Source: Ilex aquifolium (lineage: Eukaryota; Streptophyta; Magnoliopsida; Aquifoliales; Aquifoliaceae). From it: a DNA stretch of 64,000 nucleotides. Below, piece by piece: positions 23,522 to 36,329 of the stretch. The notes under the pieces were generated by a model. It was not told where the DNA came from. It saw only the letters and a program-made list of their open reading frames with translations, and did not search any database. The stretch's first letter is position 1. Every line of letters starts with the position of its first letter. A program made the translations under genes and the position numbers. Where the stretch lies: positions 17,904,951 through 17,968,950 of the forward strand of contig OX637395.1 in assembly GCA_951799425.1 (NCBI GenBank), read 5' to 3'.

Positions 23522-26500
23522 TTATTGGAGTAAGGTCATCGATGCTTGAATTTCTTCAAGTGTTCGGCCCTTTGTCTCAGGCACCAGCTTTGCAACAAAT
23601 ACAAGTAGTGAACAGCAAATGATAGCAAACATGAAGAATACCCCTGCAATAGTGTATCTTTAGTATAAGAAAGGAAACAACAACAATATGAAACGCGCAA
23701 ACACGCACACACGGCAAGAGTGAGAGAGAGAGATCACCTGCTGTGCTCCATTCGAATGCGAAGTTAAAAGCATAGGTAACAATCCAAGAACTAAACCAGT
23801 TTCCAAAAGTCACAAGACTTCCACCTGGGCCCTTTATGTTTATAGGAAATATCTGTGATGGGAACAGATCTTTAGTTCAAGCTATTATCTTTCTTGCAAT
23901 AATTTTAAGCTGAGATAAGTATCCCCATAAAATAAAACAGAGCATGGGCCAAAGTTAACCTACCTCTGACATAATAACCCATGGTGTACCACCCATGCCC
24001 ATTGAAAAAAATGCAGAATATATCTGGTTGCAGAACAAAAAATCGCAATATAAGCATCACTCAATTCATTCAATCAGCGTGTCAAATTTTGTGAAAATGA
24101 ACAGGTTAGTAATCGGTAGCTTTGGATCAATCTGATTAACATTTGACTGTTTAAAAATTATAAATGTGAAATTCATGCTCATAGTAAATGCCACAAATTA
24201 AAAAACTATGAATATGCACACAGGTCGCATAGACCTTTTAGACCGACACATGATGCGGAGGTAATAAGAAATCAAAGACAGTGAGTGAAAACAAATATAC
24301 AATTAAATTAGACAGTTATAGCTATCATTTGATTAAATCACATCACCAGTATGCCAGCGAGCACAAATATGGCAGTGAGCTCCTCCCCTTGATAATGCTC
24401 CTGCTCAAGGTGAACCAGTATTTCAGGGAAAGGAATGGCTTTTTAACTTCGGAGGAAAGAAGTAAAAAACGACTTCAAAGTTACTCAGATTCAAAAATTA
24501 CATGAACCTTCAAAAGGAACCCCAGTCCTGCAAGAAGGCATCCTGAGCATGCTCCAGCGGAAGTAACCTGCAAAGACTCCAAGGTCGGCTCATCTATCAA
24601 CAACATCCAAAACTAAACGAGAAAGAGACTTTTTCACATTCTAACCATCAAAAGTGGACGCCGTCCACATTTATCCATTAGAAGCACACTAAGAGCAGCA
24701 AATGGAAGCTGCCAAGAATATCTACATTATTATCTGAAAAATGTGCTGAACAGCTTGGTTAATACAAATTTTACTCAAAATAGTAAGGAACCTGAGTAAT
24801 AGCCATCATTGTAGTTGCAAGACCACCCGAGTAACCTGTTATAATGTATAGATTCAGATATTTATCTACTCAAACTCTGGTTTGTCAAATCCCGATGATA
24901 ACATAACGTACTACAAAAGGCCCTTACCTGCAGCTTTGAATATTGAACTTGCATATGATGAAATTGCATCAGTCCCTCCAAATTGGACCAGAAGCATTAG
25001 ACCAACTCCGACCTATTGCAAGGGGTGTACTCAGTAAAATGGCAGAAAACTTGTGAAAAGGCAACATGCCACGTGTAGGATTTATGCAAGGCTTACAATA
25101 AGTGAATGGGCATACTTGCGATCGAACAAGTCAAGAAATCTGGATTTTGAAAGCCGTTGAAGGGTTTCAGTATAATCCTGTAAAACAACAACGGCCCATC
25201 TTATTTGCAGTTGCCATACACAGAAACACTTAAGACAAGCATAAGGAAAAAAATATCCTAAACAGTGACTAGTTGAATTTACATATATGGACTAAAGGTG
25301 TTACTTTGATATCAGCTGCTTCCTGAGAAATATCAGCATTTTTACCCCTGAGACGCTGTAGAGTTGCTTCTACCTCTTTTTCTTGGCCTATCTTTGCCTG
25401 CAGACAATTGCAGTCATGAATTGAGCATCATTATAGATTCCATTCCTTCTCGCTTGACCCAAATTTTGCTATCTTTAATCAAACAAAAGTACACAGAAAA
25501 AATAAAAGGATCTCCCTATGTTTTGCGCTACATTTGTTTTTAACAAAAAAGGCCTAACAAACCACTACAGAAAATTAAGTTGAGCTTCACCCTATACTTT
25601 ATATAGAGTGTTATATCCTGAACCAAAAAAAAAAAATAGTACTAAATTTATAAACTATCTAAACATTAGTGTTCTATTTAGAGGTCAAAATAGAATTACA
25701 AGAAATGTTGCCTGATGTGTGTCCATGCATGCGAAGGTTTCTACATGTGTCCTATTTATAACTTATAACACGTGTTTTGTGAACTAGAATTTGACAAGTG
25801 TCCACATTTTGGTGTCAAGGCCATGAGAATGTGTGTATATGTGTGTTTTAAGTAAAAGAGAAAGAGGTGCATGTGTCTAAGGTGAGCAAAGAGGGGGAAA
25901 TGGAAAAAAGAATGAGAAAAAGAAATAAGGGAGTAAAATGGAGAGGAATCATCCAAAAGTTTTACGGTGAGAATGGAGTGATGTGTGATCCAAATTAGTT
26001 ATGTTGCTCTGAGTTGATTGGTCTTGATGTTTAGGTATTAATTGAATATTCAGTAAGGAAGATAATTTATCATATGCTTTCCTTTTAAATCTATTTGCAA
26101 AAAAAAAAAGCATTTATACTGATTATTATGAATTTGTAATATTTTTGATTAGATAGTGATTATTCCAAATTTTCTGGAATTTCCAATTGCTATGTTGGAT
26201 TGAGTGTGTGCTGAATAAAGTGCCATGAAACTGATTGGTACTTGCATTGAGTCAACCAGCAAACAGTCCAACAAGCGAAGACCCCGAGGCCGAGGGCCAA
26301 GACGGATAAGATGAAGTGAAACTGAGTGTTACTAGTCATGGTACTGATATGGTATGAGGCAGTACGTCACTAAGTTTATTCTTGAAATATGAGTATCATT
26401 TATTTGGCTCTTTTGTGTTCTGCTACTATGTTAATAATTTGTACTCCTGTCACTACTTACTGAGCTACCCAACTCATCCCCATTTACCCAATCGCAGGTC

Positions 26501-29500
26501 AATTTTTGAGAACCGGTTGGAATTATAATATTTGAGGAATCGGAGATTGGCAAATATTGATATAATTTTGTGAGGTTTAACTGGGAGATTTATTGTACAG
26601 GAGATAAATTAAGAATCGTAAAGCTATTGTAAATTATAAGGGAATTTAGAGCTTTGAATTATATCAATGGATGTAAACAGTAATAATTTCACCAAATAAC
26701 ATTCTGGGAAACTGGGGCATTCCATGACCTGTTTGGACGATAGAATGGGGGGAATTCCAATAACAGACATTTTAATTACAAGCCACTTAAGGAACCTAAG
26801 AATTTTCCATCACACAACAATTTGAATACATCATTTCCTTTATCTTTTCGGCTTTATCATTTTGGCTTGGGAATATTCCATTGAACACCACCCAAACAAC
26901 TTGTGACATAATTTTAATTCAACTTACCAACCATCTTGGAGACTCTGGTATAAAGAATACACCAACAATCTGTATCAGACAAGGTATAGTTCCTGAAAAT
27001 ATAACCAAATGCAAGCATCAGCTACAAAACTACCTCTGGAGTCTGGACCATACTGAAACAGCATGAGATAAGTGAAGCATGTTACCAATGAGAGCCAAGG
27101 TGCGCCAAGTCATGAAATTCCCAATGAAGAACATTAGTGCAAAGCCACAAGTAACTGTAAACTGGAAAATTGCCAATATATGTAAACATAGACAGAGAGT
27201 TGGTTCCCAAATCCAAATTCATAATAGATTTGATTTACTGTAATAGCTGTTGTAAATCCTCCTCGAATATTCTTGGGTGTGATTTCTGAAACATATATAG
27301 GTGCCTGTTCGCAATGGAAATTTAGATCATATTATGCATTACATGGACCAGGAAATCTAATACAGAATTCGGACCTTGCCACAATTACCACATAGCAATG
27401 AAGTCCAGCTCCAACTCCCAATGACAGTCTTCCAATGTCAAGCAACCAAGCACCCTTTCAATGAGCATTGACAGTTGCTATTAGTGATGCAGTACCTCCC
27501 CTCCAACCAAAAAAGAAGCCCAAAATAAAAATAAAAAAAAACTAAGAAAAAGTCAAAAACAGGAAGGAAAATGAGAAGAAAAATATTCCATCGACTTGAT
27601 TTAGATAGCGAGTTCCATATTTTTTTTCCCTCTATCATCTAGAAGGACATATTTGAATGCCTTCTTTCAGTCATCTTATCAAAGTAAAATCTAGGCGAAC
27701 ATTGAACCTCAGAATGTACATTCAAGAAAATAAAGTTCATATATTAGACAAAAAACACTCGCATTCTTAGGTTTCTTTCAGTCATCCTGAACTTTATCGT
27801 ATTGTTTTCTTTCTGATAATCTCAATTATTGCTGTGCTAGTCTTCTTGAAGTTGCTTCCAATGCACCTTAACACTCTTCTTGATTTATAAGGTGATTTCA
27901 AAATCAAGAGCATGAATCTTTTAGCTTGACCATCTAATGAAGATTAAATGAACAAAATTGTTGTCGAGAAGCATGCATAAGGGAAATTTAGGATACCTCT
28001 GCAAAAATAATTGCAAGCCAACCAATGATGCAAAATATTTCCATGAGCCACATTGCCTGCATTAAAAGATGAACCAAAATTGAACATTGTTCAAGACTTT
28101 CTATGAAGTCTGAAATAAGATATTTACGCTGGGTCTACATATATCTGCATGGTAAGGCAGAAACTTACACCTCTCCGCCCAATGAGATCTGAAACTTTGC
28201 CACTTATTAATGCACCAAACATTCCTCCAAACGTCAATAATGAACCAAATGTCGAATACTACACGGAGGCAAAAATTAAACAAACTCAGAGAAACAGGGA
28301 AACCTAAATTGAGCTGAGTGAAAACCAGTTAAACCTATTACTTGACTCTGTTGTCTCAAAATGAATTGAACGTCAATCAGGGTACGCAAAATCACAGTAA
28401 GTTGAATATTTGTGATAGATGGCCAATGATAAATTATAATTTGAAATTGAACTTTAAATTCGGAAGGTGTGATGGGATTAATTTGGTACTTAAGAGGCAA
28501 TGTGAAATTTGAGGAAAATTTCAAGGGTGCTAAGTGTGATTACCCTTAGAAATTTTATGCACGGATGGTGGTAGAGGTAGTGACCCATGATAATAGTCAA
28601 ATGGTGTGGAATCCTCATTTCCTTAGAGCCACACGTGATTGTCATTGGGACTCTATTGCTGCCTTAGTAAAAGCAGTTATATTAGATTAAGGAAAATATG
28701 GTTTGACTTGGAAGGTGACCAGGAATGGGTGTTCACTGTCAAAATCCTCTTATAATTGGACTTGCAGTACTGGAGGGCCTTCTTTTCCGTTTAAGTATGG
28801 CGCACAAAAACCCCCCAAAGAAAGGGGCCTTGCTTTGTCTGGATGGCATCATTGGAGGCACTTTAGGTGAAAGATAATTAGACAAGCATACACAAGATTC
28901 TAAAAAATTATTATAAAGCACGAGGATGGAAAGTGTCAATCACATTCTGTTGCACTATGGGGTTCCGAAAGAGCTATGGTCTGCTTCTATCCTGATTTGG
29001 GATGGCTTGGGTAATAGTGGGCCCGGCGAAACCTTTGATGGACGGTTTAATTTTCATGGGCATAAGGGGGAGGGTGTGTGTGATGTGGGCAACAACCCCT
29101 TTATGCCTAATGAGATGTATTTGGAAAATCACAATGGACGAATGTTTGAGAGGTTTCCTTCTTACTTGGTGAAGTTGAAGAGTTATTCCTGCTGTGTAGA
29201 CTCTACATATTCTTCTATTTAATCTTGGACGTGCTGTTAGGGATATTTTGTCACATGCAGATAGATTGTTCTTTTTTATATACATATATTATGCATATAC
29301 TGGTCATGTATATGGAACTGTGCGCCCTTTTTCCACCTTAGGATACACCCCCGGACGCCCAAATTACGTTCAACAAGGAATTAAAGGGAATAAATTGGTG
29401 CTTGCCTCTGCAATAGAGAGGCCCAAGTCTTCCATTATACCAGATTCAGCAGGAGATGAATATCCAACCTGCAAAACAATGTAAACCACTATTGAATTGG

Positions 29501-32500
29501 TTTCAACCAATCATGTACCTAGTGCAAGTACCAGGGTACATAAATAAATCATGACCAGCCATTTAGAGGATCCAATTTGATCTGTCAAGGTAGCTGAGTA
29601 GATTCTAATTGAAAACATACCTACTCTTACCATCTACCCTGAGTTGAATATATCTTACTTAATTGCCCAAATTCAATCCACCAAACATATATTTAAAATC
29701 AGGCCTCAGAATGAGATCCAAGGAATTTTTTTGGGGTCCAATCCAAGGATCAAAATTTCGTTTTGAAACGTCCGAAACGTTTCCGTTTCCAATGAGACCG
29801 AAACGAATCAGTGATGAAATCGAAATTCTAATACTTCAATGTGTTCCATAATGTTTTAAAAATGTTTTGTTATATTTTAATACATTTGCACAAATGTTTC
29901 AGAATGTTTCAATATATTTTGGTATATTTCAACTAATATTTTGAAAAAATAATTCTTAAATTTTTTATTTTTTTTCATTCTATTTCGGAAACAGATAGAA
30001 GCGTTTCCGAAATAAGTCGAAACGTTTCCGTTTTCAAGGTGACTGAAACAATGCACCGAAACGAAATTTTTATCCTTGGTCCAAGCTAGTTCAAGAGTGC
30101 CCAAAAAGTGCCGCTTCCCATTGCTTCTTCCCTTGTTACATGCTTGATGTTGTGCTATCCTTTGATCTATTGAAATCTATCAACAAAGACAACAGGCATG
30201 CTTTTAAATGTGCATGCTAAACCCCAATTTTCTTAGCCACTAGACCACTACATCCACGCATATATTTAGACCTCCTATTTTTTCCCAGAACAAGATGCAC
30301 ATTAAATCCCAATTTTCTTACCAACTGGACCACTAAATCCACGTATATATGCAGACCCCCAAATTTTTTCCAGAACATGATGCAGATGATCAAAAGGGGA
30401 GCATAGACCCACCCAAATCATCAAAATATGACAACAATCATCCATATAAGCCACATGGTGCATGCAGTTATGATTGAAGGATTCTTCAAATTTTTCCTCG
30501 TCATGTCAAGTGACTCATGTCCACACTAATAATATCAACTAACTTAATCACATATAATCTCCAACTTACAAGTCTCTCTTTGTCCCCAACCCCAACATCT
30601 TGGAATAACCCTAACAATTGTTGAAAACACTTTATTACACTATCTGGTTTGATATACAAGATACAGTATTTACATGTAAGTCTACTATTGTCAAACATGC
30701 ACCTTCTCATGTCTTCCCTTTGTATGCTGTGTGTGCAGGTGGAATGCTAATTGTAGAGATGACACTGTCGTTACATATCTCTAATTTGTAAACATGCCAA
30801 TTACGATTAATATTTAACTCATTTTTCTTTCTGCCTTTTACTTACATAAACAGAACTTCAGATAAGTTCCAGATCAGTATTTAAGGCAGAAGGTGAATCG
30901 CGGATCTCGTGGGGCCCAGGCGACTGGCGACTGGCGACAGGTGAGATACAAAGCAAGGGTTTCATCGATGCGAGTTGAACATTGTATATAACAAGCAAAA
31001 AATTTATCATTGAAAAATCTTTCAAATAAGGCATAAAAACTATAACGCGCAACTAAGAATCCAAAAATTATAAAACATCCAAGCTTCGACTTTTTGAACA
31101 TGAAGTATTCAAATTCCATAGAAGGATAAACATCCAAACTCAACGTGCAGGGAGGTGTTACAGCTTATCTCATATTGAAAATAACACCTCACAAACCCGA
31201 CTCTCCACTCATTTCAAGTGGTTTTGAGCTGGATGTGTTAACAAAAGAATCATAATCAAACACAAGCTCATCCTCTTCATCTGATTCTCCATCCATCTTC
31301 CCAAGCAACCACTCATTGCTCTTATTAATATCCCTCGAAGATATACGATCAGCTGTGTCATGCGAAGCACATCGACATCTCAAAGCAAGGATTAAGGAAC
31401 TTATACCTAGTCCACAACACATCCAGACAACAGAAGGGGAAAAAGCAAGCTCCTCTAGACCTTGTGCATAATCCCCAAGGCACGTGAGGCACACGCCTCA
31501 ACGAAGTCACCTCACCCAAGGCCAATTCAGGCACAAGGGGTATGCCTGGAGTCGCCTTGATTTTCCAACCATTTACTGAAACCAAGTTGTCAACAAGCCC
31601 AACAATTCTTAATTACTTAGAATTCATCATATATGTAGCAGGCTGAATACTTATTTTTGAAGTTGCATTTTGCCACCTAGATATTCATAGGGCAGGTACT
31701 TTGGTCATCTACAAGATCAACCTTAGAAAAATAAGAAACAATAAAACAACATTAAAAGAGTTGAATTAACTCTAGCATTGCCATAAATTAAGCAGCGGAC
31801 ACCCTTTTAAAGGCATGTCAATGAATCAAATTTTGATCTTTATGTAATCTAATACCATTGAACCAGGATAGACGTATCTGACTCATCCATTAGTGGATTG
31901 ACGTCATACTTTCGTTGTGATTATATTCTACAGTGACCTGCTTTGGTTAAAATATTTTGGATATAAAAACATATAAATACAATAACGTCTTTATTTTATG
32001 GTATTAGAGCAATGTTTAGGAGTTTGGTGTGTTAGGTCCATCCTTATTTCTTTTCCTTTTTCTTCTATTAAAATTTGACTAAAGCCACTTGGTATGCAGT
32101 GTATTGTGAGGGATAGCCCCAAGAAAGTGGCGAAGAATTGTAAACAGAACAAGCACATAAAACATGGTATGGAACACGCACATTGCACTTGTGCCCCTTC
32201 AACAAAATTTTTTCTGTTAAGAAAATAACTATTTTGGTTTGTTTGGTCTATTCCTTTCGCAACGATGTGACTTGACCACATTCTGAAAAAAACAAAAATT
32301 AGAAGTTTAAATAATCAAATGCAGAGAAGAAAGATTTGAATGTGGTGAGGATAGTACTTGGGATGTGTGGCACCATATGGTATATCTTGAATGTGATTTC
32401 AAAAATTCTCCAATTCCTAATTAAAATAATAGATTTTTTAATAGAATATTGCAAGTCTTTCATTTGTTTAATAAAATATTTCTCACAAAGTATAGTCAGA

Positions 32501-32762
32501 CACACTGTTGAGCCAAAAATTTATAATATTGTTTGAGTTCATCAAAAGTTCATGCAATTTCTCAGTATCTTATCACATGCGCCATTACGTATAATCATAA
32601 AGGTCCTATACAGCACAGGTACATGCATCTGATACTTACAGCAAACCCATAAGTTAAGGAACCGCTGGCTGCAACAAAGGTGCTGAGAATAACAACAGCT
32701 GTTGCAGTGGAGTCACCACTTGGAGTATCTCTAGTTCCACCATATAATAGTCCTTCTTCCAT
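23522..32762 (-). CDS. ERD6-like monosaccharide transporter, 18 exons, 461 aa
   Basis: Major facilitator superfamily sugar/H+ transporter of the plant ERD6-like group, which exports sugars across the vacuolar membrane. Exons in coding order: 32762-32640, 29468-29406, 28258-28169, 28056-27997, 27454-27389, 27304-27239, 27161-27086, 26992-26928, 25397-25305, 25177-25097, 25012-24928, 24835-24792, 24708-24646, 24567-24508, 24400-24347, 24023-23964, 23852-23738, 23643-23522 (sum 1386 bp, in frame throughout). Motifs: GRRG at residues 89-92, PESPRWL 197-203, GRRPLLM 319-325, [10 protein letters not shown] near 374-383, PETKGRT 443-449. The usual 'QQ.SG.N' of helix 7 reads VQFGGTD (270-276). The start is the ATG of exon 1, giving MEEGLLYGG before helix 1; EEGLL could be a dileucine sorting signal. 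All introns are GT-AG except intron 2, which uses GC. Exons were assigned by eye from homology and splice sites. Confidence 0.9.
25398..26927. mobile_element. Transporter intron 8 with probable old solo LTR and MITE
   Basis: Within this 1.5-kb intron, 25609-26724 begins TGTTATATCCTGAACC and ends ACTGGGGCATTCCA. These resemble the family-B termini TGTAACACCCCGAATT and GGGGCGTTACA. An internal 'ACTTACTGAGCTACCCAACTC' block before a CAGGT is also LTR-like. No TSD survives. After it, 26725-26903 has ends CTGTTTGGACG and inverted TTGTTTGGGTG, as in a small Tourist-like MITE. No coding sequence is seen. Confidence 0.4.
28560..29230 (+). pseudogene. LINE ORF2 C-terminal (zf-RVT) remnant in intron 2
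   Basis: Antisense to the transporter. Short frames read [16 protein letters not shown], then TWKVTRNGC, then [17 protein letters not shown] near 28929. In another frame comes [17 protein letters not shown] near 29098. This is the zinc-binding reverse-transcriptase-associated region at the end of plant L1-type ORF2 (normally 'ESVxHLLLHC'). The His/Cys pattern is degraded (C replaced by Y) and at least two frame shifts are visible. It lies wholly within intron 2 of the transporter gene and should be removed by splicing. Confidence 0.7.
29469..32639. other. Transporter intron 1 (3.17 kb), mostly non-coding
   Basis: The intron starts GTAAGT on the minus strand at 32639 and ends TTTTGCAG at 29469. 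It contains a MITE (29742-30079) and a GC-rich patch with repeated GGCGACTGGCGAC (about 30923-30940) and AGGCACACGCC (about 31490). These suggest another decayed DNA transposon. The acidic minus-strand frame near 31190-31330 could be the tail of a lost transposase, but I cannot support it. Confidence 0.6.
29742..30079. mobile_element. MITE with CCAAGGAT termini (338 bp)
   Basis: Inverted ends CCAAGGATCAAAATTTCGTT (left) and CCAAGGATAAAAATTTCGTT (right, read inward) match in 19 of 20 positions. TCCAA occurs on both sides (29737-29741 and 30080-30084) as a likely TSD. The inside contains repeated GAAACGTTTCCG palindromes and no coding sequence. Confidence 0.75.
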
Positions 32763-32889
32763 GCTTTCTCTCTCTCAGCTCTCTTTGCTACTACATTGGA
32801 AGACAAGAGGAGAGTGAACATCAACAAAAATGTGTGTGAGAGAGGAGAGCGAGTCTTGTGTAGTGCATGTGTTTGGTAAGAGATGTGAG

Positions 32890-33439
32890 CTATGAAACAT
32901 GGATACTTTGTTGATGACGCCGTACCCGTACCGGATATGATACTCGAGGAATACACCTCTTACGTATCCAATAATAATAAAATATTTGGATACTTCACAG
33001 ATACTTTTGTATTCAAACATGTATAATTTTTGAATTTAATCATTAACATCTCCTTTCGAATTCACATACCATACAGTACATTAACAAAAATTCATATTAT
33101 TTTGAAGACATATGAATGTTTGTTTTAAGTATTATTTACTATTACACGTCAAAAGAACATAAAATAAATTTATTACATTATAATCTTAGCAACAAATGCT
33201 TCTAAACAAACCAACTAAATAAATATTAATTTCGATTCCTTTAATTAGTCACTTTCACTTTGTCAATATACTTTTGTCAAACTAAAAAAAATTGTTAAAT
33301 TTCCTTTTAAGTTAAAGAATTACCAAAGTATATAATTATTGAGTCTGTAGATAGTAGTAAAGATATGAAATATATCGTCTATCCTGATCGTATCCGTGTC
33401 GTATCGTATCGTACTCGTGTCAATAACCATGCTTCATAG
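32890..33439. mobile_element. hAT-like MITE (550 bp) upstream of transporter ATG
   Basis: Inverted ends CTATGAAACATGG and CTATGAAGCATGG. The 8-bp flanks GATGTGAG (32882-32889) and GATATGAG (33440-33447) match at 7 of 8 positions, the length expected of a hAT TSD. The right part has stacked CGTATCGTATCG-type repeats. It lies 128 bp upstream of the transporter start codon, in the 5' UTR or promoter. Confidence 0.75.
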
Positions 33440-33447
33440 GATATGAG

Positions 33448-35036
33448 AGAGAATAATAGTATAAGTATCTCATCTTCCCATGCCATACTTATGGGACTTA
33501 CTTCTACATCTACACATTAAAAATTATGAGTTACTCAACTGAAACAACATGAGCTTGAAACCCTTAACAATAGTGAGGCGACATTGTTAAAGTAGAATTC
33601 GTAAGGTATAATAGCATTTATAACTGGGCTTCTATTTGGCAATCTAATTTAAATGTTTTCACATGCACTGCATGTCCATGACTACAGTGACATTATAGGA
33701 ATTAAAATTCTTGTAGGCCAAAGTCAGGCATGACCATTAAATTTAGAAATGCTCTTTTTGGTAATTAAACATCAAAACTGATCACAGACTGGAATACAGA
33801 CTAAACACTGCTTTGCCCCAACTCTTGAAAATGAAATCTATAATAATAAGACAGTAACAAATTTGAATCTCCGAAGTTAGCTTACCACAAGAATGATTCA
33901 CATTTAATCCAATGACTCACAATTCATTCATTTTAATCAAATGACCCACAATTCATCCCAAAAGCCCGCCCAAAATTTAAAACCCATAACACAAAACCCA
34001 AAAACCATCTGACACACAACCCAGCAAGGCAACAACCCCTTTCTCTGTCTCTCTTAACCAGCAACTTCTCTCTCTACACCTCTTCTCTGTCATGGCTCAC
34101 CCCAATATTTTTGTTATGGAATTCATTTGTGTGGTTGCATTAGTTGGTAAATAGTTGTGTTAGGCAGAACTGTGGTGTGATAGTGAGACCTTTGGTAGCC
34201 TTTTTGGGTATGAAAATAAATTGTGTGTACAGGTTGAAAATTTTCTAGAGTCTCATTTTTAGGGGAAACTCTGGCCAAATTTTTCAAAATATATTGAGGG
34301 TTTAATTTTTTGTCCAATGAATTTATAATTTTTGCTAATTGTTATTTTGTTTTTGGTTACTTAGCGACTTTAGGCACAGACACATACACAAGATCAATTG
34401 AACCAATGATCTTAATTTGTTTTAGTTTTGCTTGGATTTTGGACTTTTGTTGTAACAATTTTATATGGGAACTGATATAGATGTTAATTAAATGCGTGCA
34501 TTTGGAATTGCGGGTTGGATTTGATATATGCAGATCTATATGAATAAACTTAAACTTTATTCTACTGTTGATATTATTTTGTTGTTGCAGTAAATGGTTT
34601 TGTTAAGGTCGAATTGGTATGTGATATTGATTCCGATAAATGAATTGGGTCATGTTTTCTTTAAATTCATACGTTTGTTACTAATAAACACATATTTACT
34701 AATTATTAGTCATTCGATAAATTACATACATAAGTTAATATTTTTGTGTGTTCTGTTTTTAAAGTAAAAGCTGTCAATTTTTTTTTTAAAATGGTATAAC
34801 TAAAATAAATAAATTGCTACTTGAAATGTTTGTATGTTATTAAAAATATTTGTATTACGTGATTTGTGCTCGATTTTGTGTTCCACAATATTTTCAGGTA
34901 TGGGTTTTGTCCATTTTTTTTAAAGAAGAATGGTTGTCGCGATTTGAAATAGTGGACTCGATTCTTTGGGGTGCTCGATTCAAACATGGGTTATTACTAG
35001 TAGATATATATCGCTCAGTACTCATTCTCATAGTTA
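33448..35036. other. Intergenic DNA, no gene seen
   Basis: AT-rich DNA with C/A-rich and CT-rich stretches around 33890-34090. The short ATG frame at 34092 is only 17 codons. No transposon ends or homologies were recognised. Confidence 0.5.
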
Positions 35037-36282
35037 TGTTGGAATCCAGAGGACTACACACTAAAAAAATATAATGGAAGAGACTATTGAAGAATGGAAG
35101 AACTCTTTCAATTCACTCATACCAAAATGGGTGTATTACATAGGATATATATAGACTTATACAATATAACCTCACTATATAATGCAATAATAAAAATAAT
35201 AAAGACCTCACTCCTCCATTACTTGAAAAATTAAAATACCACAATTACATTGTCCCCCACCACTAGCAAATTGATAACTCACTAATACAAAAAACTAACT
35301 CATATAAATAACTCCTAGAACATGAAAAGTCATGTATATTATTTTTCTCAACATCCCCCCTTTAAACATGATTTTTTTTTTCAAGTCCAAGCAAACTTTT
35401 CAATTTGCAAAAAAATCCTCCTTGAGAGGCTTTGTGAAAATATCGACAATTTGGTCTTGTGACTTCACAAACTTGAGCTCCACCTCTTTCTTCGTCACAT
35501 ACTCTCTAATGAATTGGAACTCTATGTCAATATGCTTACTATGATCATGGAACACCAGATTCTTTGCCAATGCTAGTGCCGATTTGTTGTCAATGAAGAT
35601 CTTCGTCAACTCTTCTTGAGGCAAGTGAAGCTCTTTCAACAAATTTCTAAGTCAAATGGCTTGACAAACACATGATGTAGCCGCCACGTACTTGTCTGCA
35701 CAAGTTGAAATGGTCACAATGAGTTGCTTCTTTGAACTCCAAGCAAATGCGGTATCTCCCATGAAGAAAACATAACTAGTAGTACTTTTTCTACCATCCA
35801 TATCTCCGGCCCAATCACTATCACAATAATGGATGCAAATACCTCATCATAGTCAATGCACGATCTTTGACTATAGTCTCTTGCAACCAATCTTACTTTG
35901 TACCTCTCTACTTCACCTTTGACATTCTTCTTTGTCTTGTACACCCATTTCACTCCAATAGGAATTTATAAGACTATCACACACTCACCAAAAAATATAA
36001 TGGAAGAGACTATTGAAGATAGAAAGAACTCTTTCAATTCATTCATACCCAAATTGGTGTATTACATAGGGTATATATAGACTTATGCAATATAACCCCA
36101 CTATATAATGCAATAATAAAAATAATAAAGATCTCACTCCTCAATTACTTGAAGAATTAAAATACCACAATTACTTTGTCCCCCACTACTAACAAATTGA
36201 TGACCCACTAATACAAAAAAACTAAATGTATAAAAAAAAACTCCTAGAACATGAAAAGTCATGTATATTATTTTTCTTAACA
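35037..36282 (-). mobile_element. Deletion-derived Copia element
   Basis: Near-identical direct repeats (about 35037-35353 and 35957-36282) act as LTRs. On the minus strand they start TGTT(A/G)AGAAAAATAAT. AGTTA (35032-35036) and AGTCA (36283-36287) are a probable 5-bp TSD with one change. A polypurine tract (AAAGGGGGGA on the minus strand) precedes the left LTR. Only RT and RNase H pieces remain inside. PBS, gag, protease and integrase are gone, so the body was lost by internal deletion. Confidence 0.8.
35400..35953 (-). pseudogene. Copia RT start fused to RNase H end (deletion remnant)
   Basis: Two minus-strand blocks. The block 35953-35830 encodes MKWVYKTKKN, VKGEVERYKVRLVA and CIDYDEVFA, the N-terminal RT motif of Copia pol. 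The block 35642-35400 encodes the end of RNase H (IFIDNKSALALAKN, HDHSKHIDIEFQFIREYV, DQIVDIFTKPL), with the Asp and His of the RNase H active region visible. Between them (35645-35830) lie short fragments of the RT/RNase H linker. The RT catalytic YVDD box is absent. The RT start directly adjoins the upstream LTR, which shows how far the deletion reached. Confidence 0.85.
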
Positions 36283-36329
36283 AGTCATTCTACGAATAGA
36301 CTGAAAATGCAAGATTTAAGGGACACTAC

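Noticed and set aside
24281-24505. Plus-strand 74-codon frame within the transporter gene
   Set aside because: It is antisense to exon 15 and its introns.
31189-31494. Acidic minus-strand frame (…[17 protein letters not shown]…) in transporter intron 1
   Set aside because: Resembles the acidic tail of some hAT-type proteins, but there is no catalytic core, no start and no supporting ends nearby. It is too weak to annotate.
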